Positions 7,923 to 13,079 of a DNA stretch of 13,430 nt are shown one piece after another; the stretch's first letter is position 1, and each line of letters opens with the position of its first letter. A program made the position numbers and the translations under genes. This DNA comes from an uncultured Bacteroidota bacterium (GTDB lineage: Bacteria > Bacteroidota > Bacteroidia > 2-12-FULL-35-15). The notes below the pieces were generated by a model, which had not been told where the DNA came from, searched no databases, and saw only the letters and a list, made by a program, of their open reading frames with translations. The stretch is taken from assembly GCA_903881065.1 (NCBI GenBank), contig CAIRRW010000087.1:1-13430 (forward strand), read 5' to 3'.

Positions 7923-9242
7923 ATGATTTCAATAGTAGTTTTTATTGTAGTATTTGTTGCAGGTACTGCTTTTTTTACTTTAAATGTATTTAAAGTAAGA
8001 CGTAATATTTTATTAGGTAAAGAAATTGACCGAAAGGATAATCCTTCGGAACGATTGAAACTAATGACGTTGGTGGCTTTAGGTCAGAAAAAAATGTTTG
8101 AACGACCTATTCCAGCGGTGTTACATTTGTTTTTATATGTTGCCTTCATCATCACTCAAATTGAACTAATAGAAATTGTATGTGATGGTGTTTTGGGCAG
8201 TCATCGTATGTTCCGCCCTTCGTTAGGAGGGTTTTATACATTCCTTGTTAGCTTCATCGAGATATTATCGGTGTTGGCTTTTATAGGAACTATCGCTTTT
8301 TTATCAAGAAGAAATTTACTTAAAGTGCCACGTTTGGTAAAAAGCGAATTGAATGGCTGGCCGAAATTGGATGCCAACTTTATTTTGCTTGGAGAAATTA
8401 CGTTAATCTGTTTTATATTTATGATGAATGGCGCCGATGAGGTGCTTTATAACAATGGCTGGTCGCATGCTTCAGAAAGTAAAGGAAGTTTTGGGTTGGC
8501 AATAAGCAGTCATTTAGGTCCACTATTATTTGGTGGAATGTCGGAGTCCACATTACATATTATCGAACGCATCGGATGGTGGGGGCACTTATCAATGGTG
8601 TTTGGCTTTTTAAATTACCTGCCTTATTCCAAACATTTCCATATTCTATTGGCATTTCCAAATGTTTATTTCTCCAATTTATTAGCAAAAGGAAAGTTTA
8701 CGAATCTTGAATCGGTAACTAATGAAGTGAAATTAATGTTTGACCCTAGTGCTGCCGTTCCACCGAGTGATGGTGCACCAATGCGTTTCGGAGTTAAAGA
8801 TGTAACCGATTTAACATGGAAACAATTGCTGGATTCATACACCTGTACCGAATGTGGTCGATGTACTTCATCATGCCCTCAAAACATTACGGGTAAATTA
8901 TTATCGCCACGAAAAATAATGATGGACACGCGTGACAGATTGATGGAAGTAGGGAAAAATATGGATGCCAACAATGGTGAATTCAAGGATGATGGTAAAT
9001 CATTATTAGGTGATTATATTTCTTCGGAGGAATTGTGGGCATGTAATACGTGCAATGCTTGTGTTCAGCAATGTCCTGTAAACATTGATCCTTTGAGTAT
9101 TATTCTGGATATGAGAAGATATTTAGTGATGGAACAAAGTGCTGCTCCTACTGAATTAAATATGATGTTTACCAACATTGAAAACAATGGTGCTCCTTGG
9201 CAATTCAGTCAGGCGGATCGATTGAAATGGAAAGATGAATAA
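7923..9242 (+). CDS. Membrane-bound 4Fe-4S dicluster protein (NarI-like membrane domain, HdrC/GlpC-type)
   Basis: The 439-residue protein has hydrophobic segments at about residues 3-21, 64-86, 104-126, 154-170 and 215-232, with histidines (H68, H197, H222, H238, H240) that could bind haem b in a NarI-like manner. Two classic ferredoxin motifs follow: C308-x2-C311-x2-C314-x3-C318-P and C374-x2-C377-x2-C380-x3-C384-P, so two [4Fe-4S] clusters are expected. The protein should pass electrons between the membrane and a soluble partner. That partner is almost certainly the CCG-domain protein at 9713-10501, which in other Bacteroidota follows directly. Here the two are separated by 470 bases holding an unrelated four-helix-bundle gene. 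The physiological donor and acceptor are unknown; a quinone or lactate/glycolate-type role is possible but not shown. Confidence 0.88.
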   Translation: MISIVVFIVVFVAGTAFFTLNVFKVRRNILLGKEIDRKDNPSERLKLMTLVALGQKKMFERPIPAVLHLFLYVAFIITQIELIEIVCDGVLGSHRMFRPSLGGFYTFLVSFIEILSVLAFIGTIAFLSRRNLLKVPRLVKSELNGWPKLDANFILLGEITLICFIFMMNGADEVLYNNGWSHASESKGSFGLAISSHLGPLLFGGMSESTLHIIERIGWWGHLSMVFGFLNYLPYSKHFHILLAFPNVYFSNLLAKGKFTNLESVTNEVKLMFDPSAAVPPSDGAPMRFGVKDVTDLTWKQLLDSYTCTECGRCTSSCPQNITGKLLSPRKIMMDTRDRLMEVGKNMDANNGEFKDDGKSLLGDYISSEELWACNTCNACVQQCPVNIDPLSIILDMRRYLVMEQSAAPTELNMMFTNIENNGAPWQFSQADRLKWKDE

Positions 9243-9250
9243 CTTTATTA

Positions 9251-9290
9251 GTTCATTGGTTCATTAGTTAATTGGTTTATTAGTTGATAC
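9251..9290. repeat. Octamer-periodic run on the left of the four-helix-bundle gene
   Basis: Five octamers in register: GTTCATTG, GTTCATTA, GTTAATTG, GTTTATTA, GTTGATAC. The run starts eight bases after the stop of the Fe-S membrane protein and ends 16 bases before the next ATG. Its reverse complement closely resembles the run at 9682-9721, so together they form an imperfect inverted repeat bracketing the gene. Confidence 0.75.
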
Positions 9291-9306
9291 GTGAAAATAG
9301 CTAAGG

Positions 9307-9681
9307 ATGAAAATATATGTTTTAGAGGAGTTGGATGTTTACAATTTATCAATGGAATTGGCTGAAGATATTTGGAATATTGCTGTTAACTGGAATTTTT
9401 TAGCGCAGGATACAGTGGGCAAACAAATCATACGTTCTTCTGATTCAATAGGTGCTAATATTGCTGAAGGGTACGGAAGATATTTTTATAAAGAAAACAG
9501 ACAGTTTTGTTTTTATGCTCGAGGCTCGATATTAGAAACTAAAACATGGCTTAAGAAATCGGAAAACAGGAAGTTAATTACTTTAGAACAGTATTCTATT
9601 TTGTTTTCAAAATTAGAAGCTATTCACCTTAAATTAAACGCTTATTTAAAATTTATTGGCAAGAAGCCACCAATAAGCTAA
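9307..9681 (+). CDS. Four-helix-bundle protein (23S rRNA intervening-sequence / S23 family)
   Basis: The 124-residue protein has the size and hallmark of the four-helix-bundle family first found in 23S rRNA intervening sequences: a first helix (LDVYNLSMELAEDIW), then VGKQIIRSSDSIGANIAEG (38-56), then YKENRQFCFYARGSILET (61-78) and a last helix ending LKFIGKK. Related proteins form pentameric barrels, and one branch (Avd) assists reverse transcriptases of diversity-generating retroelements; no reverse transcriptase or template repeat is present here. The gene splits two Fe-S genes whose products should work together and is bracketed by octamer-periodic inverted runs, so it looks like an inserted cassette. 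The cellular role of the stand-alone members is not established. The ATG at 9307 follows TAAGG, a poor SD; M16 is a less likely alternative start. Confidence 0.92.
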   Translation: MKIYVLEELDVYNLSMELAEDIWNIAVNWNFLAQDTVGKQIIRSSDSIGANIAEGYGRYFYKENRQFCFYARGSILETKTWLKKSENRKLITLEQYSILFSKLEAIHLKLNAYLKFIGKKPPIS

Positions 9682-9721
9682 TAAACAAATGAACTAGTTA
9701 ACAAATAAACAAATGAACGAA
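9682..9721. repeat. Octamer-periodic run on the right of the four-helix-bundle gene
   Basis: Five octamers in register: TAAACAAA, TGAACTAG, TTAACAAA, TAAACAAA, TGAACGAA. The run begins right after the stop codon of the four-helix-bundle gene and continues into the first codons of the next gene, whose ATG is at 9713. It is an imperfect reverse complement of the run at 9251-9290. Confidence 0.75.
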
Positions 9722-10501
9722 TTAAATGTGCCTACAATGGCCGAATTTATTGGCAGAGGTGAAGTTCCGGAAATATTATTCTGGGTAGGATGTGCAGGGA
9801 GTTTTGATGACAGAGCGAAGAAAATTACCAAGGCTATTGTTAAGATATTAAATCATGCAAAAGTTAAATTTGCTGTGCTTGGTACAGAAGAGAGTTGTAC
9901 CGGCGACCCTGCAAAACGTGCCGGAAATGAGTTCTTATTTCAGATGCAGGCAATGAATAATATCACTGTGCTTAACGGGTACGAGGTAAAGAAAATAGTT
10001 ACCGGCTGTCCGCATTGTTATAATACGTTGAAGAATGAATATCCTTCGCTTGGCGGAAATTATGAAGTTATACATCATACCGAATTGATTCAGGATTTGC
10101 TGAATAAAGGTAGGATAAAAATAGAAGGTGGCAGTTTCAAAGGAAAGAAAATAACGTTTCACGACCCTTGTTATTTGGGCAGAGGAAATGATGTATATGA
10201 AGCTCCGCGAGAAGTAATGGTTAATCTGGAAGCTGAATTGATGGAGATGAAACGCAGCAAAGCCAATGGTTTATGCTGTGGTGCAGGTGGCGCGCAGATG
10301 TTTAAGGAAGCCGAGAAAGGAACCAAAGAGGTGAATGTGGAACGTACGGAGGAAGCTTTGGCGCTCAATCCTGATGTGATTGCTGTTGGCTGCCCGTTCT
10401 GTAACACCATGATTACTGATGGTGTAAAGCATTTCAATAAAGAAGATAAAGTAAAAGTGCTTGATGTGGCGGAGTTGATTGCTCAGGCAAAAAACTTGTG
10501 A
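9713..10501 (+). CDS. Soluble Fe-S oxidoreductase with two CCG domains (HdrB/GlpC-like)
   Basis: The 262-residue protein carries two cysteine-rich CCG (DUF224) domains. The first uses C27 (VGCAGSFDDRAKK), C62 (ESCTGDPAKRAGNE), C99 and C102 (TGCPHCYNTL). The second uses C153 (DPCYLGR), C188-C189 (LCCGAGGAQMF), C227 and C230 (VGCPFCNTM). CCG domains bind non-cubane or linear-paired 4Fe-4S clusters in heterodisulfide reductase HdrB and relatives such as GlpC, SdhE and LutA. With the membrane protein at 7923-9242 it should form a two-part electron-transfer complex. No signal peptide is seen, so it is cytoplasmic. The first codons lie inside the octamer run, but the N-terminal NVPTMAEFIGRGEVPE fits what I recall of family members, so the start at 9713 looks right. 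It ends the operon, followed by a strong hairpin. Confidence 0.9.
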   Translation: MNELNVPTMAEFIGRGEVPEILFWVGCAGSFDDRAKKITKAIVKILNHAKVKFAVLGTEESCTGDPAKRAGNEFLFQMQAMNNITVLNGYEVKKIVTGCPHCYNTLKNEYPSLGGNYEVIHHTELIQDLLNKGRIKIEGGSFKGKKITFHDPCYLGRGNDVYEAPREVMVNLEAELMEMKRSKANGLCCGAGGAQMFKEAEKGTKEVNVERTEEALALNPDVIAVGCPFCNTMITDGVKHFNKEDKVKVLDVAELIAQAKNL

Positions 10502-10521
10502 TTTACGAAACACTTATATTA

Positions 10522-10566
10522 AAAGGATTTACAGACCTTGTTTTACTAAACATCTGTAAATCCTTT
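10522..10566. terminator. Bidirectional terminator hairpin between convergent genes
   Basis: AAAGGATTTACAGA (10522-10535) and TCTGTAAATCCTTT (10553-10566) are perfect 14-base complements, and the loop itself holds TGTTT/AAACA (10539-10543 with 10548-10552). The element fills the 73-base gap between the plus-strand Fe-S operon and the minus-strand 318-aa gene. Flanking T- or A-rich tracts are short, so termination efficiency is uncertain, but the position fits a shared terminator. Confidence 0.75.
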
Positions 10567-10574
10567 GTGTTTAA

Positions 10575-11531
10575 TTAAAGTACTTCAATAGCATATTTTC
10601 CCTTCATAGTTAAATTCATATTTTGAATTTGAACGATGCGGTTGGCAAAATTTCCTAATGCAGGAAACCCAACAACGGTGGGAGTATTGGCAGGTATTAA
10701 AATTCCAATAGGATGAGAAGGGTTGTTAATGCTGTCAATCACCCAAATCTGTAAATCAACATTAGCAGTTACTTTCAATTGCGATAGTAATGTGAAATCT
10801 TTTTTCAATGCCATCTTTTTTCTGTTGGCATTTATTGTACCTTCATATAATACGCCATGTACATGAGATTGAAGCGTTACATAATCGGTAAAACTCATTA
10901 TTGCTTTTGGGTCGTCAGGATATAATTGAACTATGGCACCGTGGTCGGCAAAATGACCCACACACATTGCATCTATTGCGGTTAGCTGTGCAGAAATACC
11001 TGTTTCAACATTTGATTTTTCGCCTTGCTGACTACTTCTCGCTTCAAAAATTGCTTTATAAACAGGGTCAATCAATGCTTGTGCGGCAGTAAGTGCGCCA
11101 TCGGCATCCACTTTTTCGGTTAATGTTTTTAAAGCTGATATTTTATTTTCGATGGTGCCTGATTGAAATGGTTTTAAGGCAAACGGAAACAATGCTTTCC
11201 ATTGCGCAGTAGTTCTGCCATATACATTTTCAATTGCCAATTGAATTTTCGGCATATTTGTTTTATTCAATTCAAGAAACAATTCATCCTTGGTCAGCGT
11301 ATCGCCCATCCTGTCGCCCACAATACCACTTTTATCAGAAGAAGAATCGAGAACCGCCTGATTGAGCGGTTTAAACCCCTTTATAAGCGCATCAAATACA
11401 GGGTCGCCTGCTTTTTTATTAAGTGCAGCCATGTGATAGGTGCTTACTTTTAATGCTTTTGTGTAATTGTTTCTTACTCCGCTGCGTATAAAATTTTCGG
11501 CTGGCAGCCAAGCTCCTTTATTTTTTCCCAT
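10575..11531 (-). CDS. Protein of unknown function, 318 aa, behind a micro-ORF array leader
   Basis: I do not recognise this protein. It has no signal peptide, membrane segment or cysteine cluster; C190 is the only cysteine. Residues about 15-200 look mainly helical (YTKALKVSTYHMAALNKKAG, then IENKISALKTLTEKV). Around 187-225 are several histidines (CVGHFADHG, LQSHVHGV). The last 70 residues (ANVDLQIWVIDS to KGKYAIEVL) look beta-rich and could be a small beta-sandwich. The start is a plain ATG (11529-11531) without SD. The 255 bases upstream, beginning 28 bases away, are a tandem array of SD-ATG-peptide-TAA units on the same strand. The gene may therefore be controlled by translation or reinitiation through that array; this is inference. 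It converges with the Fe-S operon and shares its terminator. Confidence 0.8.
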   Translation of the reverse strand: MGKNKGAWLPAENFIRSGVRNNYTKALKVSTYHMAALNKKAGDPVFDALIKGFKPLNQAVLDSSSDKSGIVGDRMGDTLTKDELFLELNKTNMPKIQLAIENVYGRTTAQWKALFPFALKPFQSGTIENKISALKTLTEKVDADGALTAAQALIDPVYKAIFEARSSQQGEKSNVETGISAQLTAIDAMCVGHFADHGAIVQLYPDDPKAIMSFTDYVTLQSHVHGVLYEGTINANRKKMALKKDFTLLSQLKVTANVDLQIWVIDSINNPSHPIGILIPANTPTVVGFPALGNFANRIVQIQNMNLTMKGKYAIEVL

Positions 11532-11559
11532 GATTTTTAGTTTTTTATATGTTAATAGT

Positions 11560-11604
11560 TTAAATTTTACCTCCGAAATTATGTTGTTGTATAAAAGTTG
11601 TCAT
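11560..11604 (-). CDS. Micro-ORF 4 of the array (MTTFIQQHNFGGKI)
   Basis: Last unit before the 318-aa gene, 14 residues. Its ATG directly follows the TAA of the previous unit and has GGAGGT seven bases away. It differs from the consensus by Lys to Asn at codon 9 and by a changed end (GGT AAA ATT TAA), so it does not carry the GAG-TAA-ATG junction. The stop lies 28 bases before the ATG of the 318-aa gene, in a different frame, and that gap has no SD. Translation is predicted from signals only. Confidence 0.5.
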   Translation of the reverse strand: MTTFIQQHNFGGKI

Positions 11605-11646
11605 TTACTCACCTCCGAACTTATGTTGTTGTATAAAAGTTGTCAT
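11605..11646 (-). CDS. Micro-ORF 3 of the array (MTTFIQQHKFGGE)
   Basis: Consensus unit: 13 residues, start at 11644-11646, stop TAA at 11605-11607, directly followed by the next ATG. The start has a perfect SD in the end of the preceding unit. The peptide is soluble and has no recognisable export signal or known family. It may matter only as a translated leader, not as a product. Confidence 0.5.
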   Translation of the reverse strand: MTTFIQQHKFGGE

Positions 11647-11688
11647 TTACTCACCTCCGAACTTATGTTGTTGTATAAAAGTGATCAT
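11647..11688 (-). CDS. Micro-ORF 2 of the array (MITFIQQHKFGGE)
   Basis: Same as the consensus unit except codon 2, ATC in place of ACA (Thr to Ile). SD, start, peptide length and the TAA-ATG junction are intact. The start is at 11686-11688 and the stop at 11647-11649. Confidence 0.5.
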   Translation of the reverse strand: MITFIQQHKFGGE

Positions 11689-11772
11689 TTACTCACCTCC
11701 GAACTTATGTTGTTGTATAAAAGTCGTCATTTGCTCACCTCCGAACTTATGTTGTTGTATAAAAGTTGTCAT
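11689..11772 (-). CDS. Micro-ORF 1 of the array, two fused units (27 aa)
   Basis: The stop between two consensus units has changed from TAA to CAA (plus-strand TTG at 11731-11733), so the frame reads MTTFIQQHKFGGE, then Gln, then a second MTTFIQQHKFGGE and stop at 11689-11691. The internal ATG keeps its SD, so a 13-residue product could still start there. This copy also has the synonymous ACA to ACG change. The ATG overlaps the TGA of the upstream 19-codon ORF as ATGA, a classic coupling arrangement. Confidence 0.5.
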   Translation of the reverse strand: MTTFIQQHKFGGEQMTTFIQQHKFGGE

Positions 11773-11828
11773 TTACTCACCTCCGAACTTATGATGGTGT
11801 ATAAATGAACTTTTCCACCCCTAATCAT
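11769..11828 (-). CDS. Possible 19-aa leader ORF overlapping the first array unit (ATGA)
   Basis: An ATG at 11826-11828 opens MIRGGKVHLYTIISSEVSK and ends in TGA at 11769-11771, sharing the bases ATGA with the first micro-ORF start. It runs through the degenerate promoter-proximal repeat copy in another frame. It has no SD. Short ORFs arise by chance, but the exact ATGA overlap with the array is notable. The real transcription start is unknown, so this ATG may not be in the RNA. Confidence 0.3.
   Translation of the reverse strand: MIRGGKVHLYTIISSEVSK
11773..11814 (-). pseudogene. Degenerate promoter-proximal array unit without start codon
   Basis: In register with the array this copy reads KSSFIHHHKFGGE and TAA; AAA (plus 11812-11814) stands where ATG should be, and a TAG lies in frame three codons upstream. 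The 3' half, including GGAGGT, is intact and serves as SD for the first complete unit. It looks like the decayed edge of a tandem expansion. Confidence 0.6.
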
Positions 11829-11945
11829 TCAAAACTTATTTTGTATTATTTAATGAACGGTTGTTGATTTTTATTTCAACGATGCAATAGTATATCTTTA
11901 ATAAATGGTAAATCAAATGGATACATTTTGTTTTATAACATAATT

Positions 11946-11957
11946 AACCAATTGGTT
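11946..11957. promoter_or_regulatory. Perfect 12-bp palindrome AACCAATTGGTT, candidate operator
   Basis: AACCAATTGGTT is a perfect dyad 34 bases before the ATG of the possible winged-helix gene. It lies just upstream of TATCTTTA (11962-11969), a 7-of-8 match to the -7 consensus, so it would sit between the -33 and -7 boxes. This is a natural place for autorepression by a dimeric regulator. Dimer binding is inference. Confidence 0.45.
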
Positions 11958-11991
11958 TATCTATCTTTATTAAATATTAATATCAGCAACC

Positions 11992-12402
11992 ATGATTAGA
12001 AATGCAAACGGCGAGATTAACATTGTAGAAATGCTCCTGAAAACCAAATCGGCATTGGCAAAATTATTATCAATAATTGAAAATAATATGCAGATAAAAA
12101 TACTGGAACAATTGAAAATCGAGAAATTATTGCAATGCGATTTGGAGAAACTTACCTTCATCTCAAAAGCCGAACTGCAACGCCAGCTGGTGAGGATGAT
12201 AGAAAATCAAATAGTAATTGCCACACCGATAGCTCCTGATTACGCCACAAAATTTTATTATTCATTAACTACAAACGGACTTAAAGTAGCAGAAGCGTAT
12301 AAGGAAATATTTTCTTTTGCAATTAAAAACGAAGCTTTGTTTGATGAAATATTAGAACTAATACGATTATCAGAAGAGATGAAGAGAGGAGAGGCAACGT
12401 GA
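11992..12402 (+). CDS. Small helical protein, possible winged-helix transcription regulator
   Basis: The 136-residue protein is not one I recognise by name. Residues about 33-105 fit a winged-helix layout: helices (NMQIKILEQLKIEKLLQ and LEKLTF), a candidate recognition helix (SKAELQRQLVRMIENQIV, 58-75), then a beta wing with the YYSLTTNGLKVAEAYKE pattern (89-105) seen in HxlR-, PadR- and MarR-like proteins. N- and C-terminal helices (10-30, 112-132) could dimerise. The start ATG has no SD. A perfect palindrome lies at 11946-11957, which supports an autoregulated DNA-binding protein. It is divergent from the 318-aa gene and its micro-ORF leader, so it could also regulate that unit. No enzymatic motif is visible. 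Confidence 0.6.
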   Translation: MIRNANGEINIVEMLLKTKSALAKLLSIIENNMQIKILEQLKIEKLLQCDLEKLTFISKAELQRQLVRMIENQIVIATPIAPDYATKFYYSLTTNGLKVAEAYKEIFSFAIKNEALFDEILELIRLSEEMKRGEAT

Positions 12403-12475
12403 TTAAATTGTATATATGTTGTGGATTTTATGTTAACAATTAGAATTAATTTTATCTCCTTTCAACTATTATATC

Positions 12476-12483
12476 TAATTTTG
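12476..12483 (+). promoter_or_regulatory. Candidate -7 element (TAATTTTG) for the collagen-like lipoprotein gene
   Basis: TAATTTTG matches TAnnTTTG exactly, 33 bases before the ATG at 12517, which predicts a leader of about 25 bases. The -33 region (about 12450-12458) is T-rich but lacks a clear TTG. The rest of the 114-base gap holds nothing else I can support. Confidence 0.45.
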
Positions 12484-12516
12484 CAATCAAATAAATAAGT
12501 AATAATCAATATAGAA

Positions 12517-13017
12517 ATGAAAAAAACAAAATCAATAATAATGGCAACGCTGATAGGCGTTTCGGCATTAGTATTAAATGGATGTTCTGGTAAAGACGGC
12601 GCACCGGGAGCACAAGGCCCAGAAGGAAATGCCAATGTATTAACCATGGCGTATAGCATACTTCCATCGCAATGGGCGTATTCATCACCTGTTCTCTGGG
12701 TTGATTTAATCGATAATGATATAACTGCAGACATTATGAATAGCGGTGCAGTGCTTGTATACATGGAAAACGGAAGTTATACTACTCAATTGCCTTACAC
12801 CTATTATCCTACTACTACTTACAGCGAAACCATGTCAGCAATACATTATTTAGGCAATGTAGAAATAGATATTCAGGATTCGGATGCAGGCACACCAGGC
12901 ACGCCAGGCCCTATATCATTTAAAGTGGTTACTTTGTCATCACGTAAAATGCTTCAAAATCCACATGTTAATTTCAAGGATTATGAATCAGTAAAAAGAG
13001 CGTTTAATTTGAAGTAA
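12517..13017 (+). CDS. Lipoprotein with short collagen-like (G-X-Y) segment
   Basis: The 166-residue protein has a lipoprotein signal peptide (KKTK, then hydrophobic residues 7-20) and lipobox LNGC with C23 as lipidation site. A short collagen-like stretch follows directly (GKDGAPGAQGPEG, 25-37), a common arrangement in Bacteroidota lipoproteins. The remaining 125 residues contain aromatic, beta-prone strands (MAYSILPSQWAYSSPVLW, then LVYMENGSYTTQLPYTYYP) and a second Gly-Pro patch (GTPGTPGP, about 125-132). The G-X-Y run is too short for a stable triple helix by itself. The protein should be anchored in the cell envelope; the SGKDG after C23 does not tell which membrane. Function is unknown. 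A strong terminator follows at once. Confidence 0.82.
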   Translation: MKKTKSIIMATLIGVSALVLNGCSGKDGAPGAQGPEGNANVLTMAYSILPSQWAYSSPVLWVDLIDNDITADIMNSGAVLVYMENGSYTTQLPYTYYPTTTYSETMSAIHYLGNVEIDIQDSDAGTPGTPGPISFKVVTLSSRKMLQNPHVNFKDYESVKRAFNLK

Positions 13018-13035
13018 TTGAAACGATATAAAAAT

Positions 13036-13071
13036 AAAAAGTCCCGCCTTTATTAAAAGGCGGGACTTTTT
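13036..13071. terminator. Strong bidirectional intrinsic terminator
   Basis: AAAAAGTCCCGCCTTT (13036-13051) and AAAGGCGGGACTTTTT (13056-13071) are perfect 16-base complements around loop ATTA, with a GC-rich centre and T tracts on both strands. It lies between the convergent lipoprotein and helicase genes and should serve both. Confidence 0.95.
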
Positions 13072-13079
13072 ATTTTGTG

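Larger units (their letters stand above)
11560..11814 (-). repeat. 42-bp tandem array of Shine-Dalgarno / micro-ORF units (six copies)
   Basis: ACCTCC recurs on the plus strand at 11569, 11611, 11653, 11695, 11737 and 11779, an exact 42-base period. Read on the minus strand each junction is GGAGGTGAGTAAATG: a perfect SD, then Glu codon GAG, stop TAA and the next ATG, seven bases after GGAGG. Each period is thus a complete 13-codon gene plus stop encoding MTTFIQQHKFGGE, carrying the ribosome-binding site of its successor. Internal copies are nearly identical; changes fall in codon 2 (ACA, ACG, ATC) and one stop (TAA to CAA). The end copies are degenerate: the promoter-proximal copy lacks ATG, and the gene-proximal copy ends HNFGGKI-TAA. 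There are no spacers, so it is not a CRISPR array. Since 42 is a multiple of three, frames stay open on both strands; the minus strand is favoured by the SDs and by leading into the 318-aa gene. Confidence 0.9.

Noticed and set aside
9307..9681. Avd-type accessory protein of a diversity-generating retroelement
   Set aside because: The four-helix-bundle family is shared, but the window has no reverse transcriptase, template repeat or variable repeat with adenine-specific changes.
11467..11808. Plus-strand 113-codon ORF through the array with a 14-residue repeat (LTSELMLLYKSCHL)
   Set aside because: Its first part is antisense to the 318-aa gene, it has no SD, and it is open only because the 42-base period is a multiple of three. 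The minus-strand reading explains SD, ATG and TAA in register.
11560..11814. CRISPR array
   Set aside because: The repeat units are contiguous with no unique spacers and there are no cas genes nearby.
11830..11838. Minus-strand TAAGTTTTG as the promoter of the array transcript
   Set aside because: It has one base too many for TAnnTTTG, no TTG at the proper distance, and would start RNA at or after the 19-codon leader ATG.
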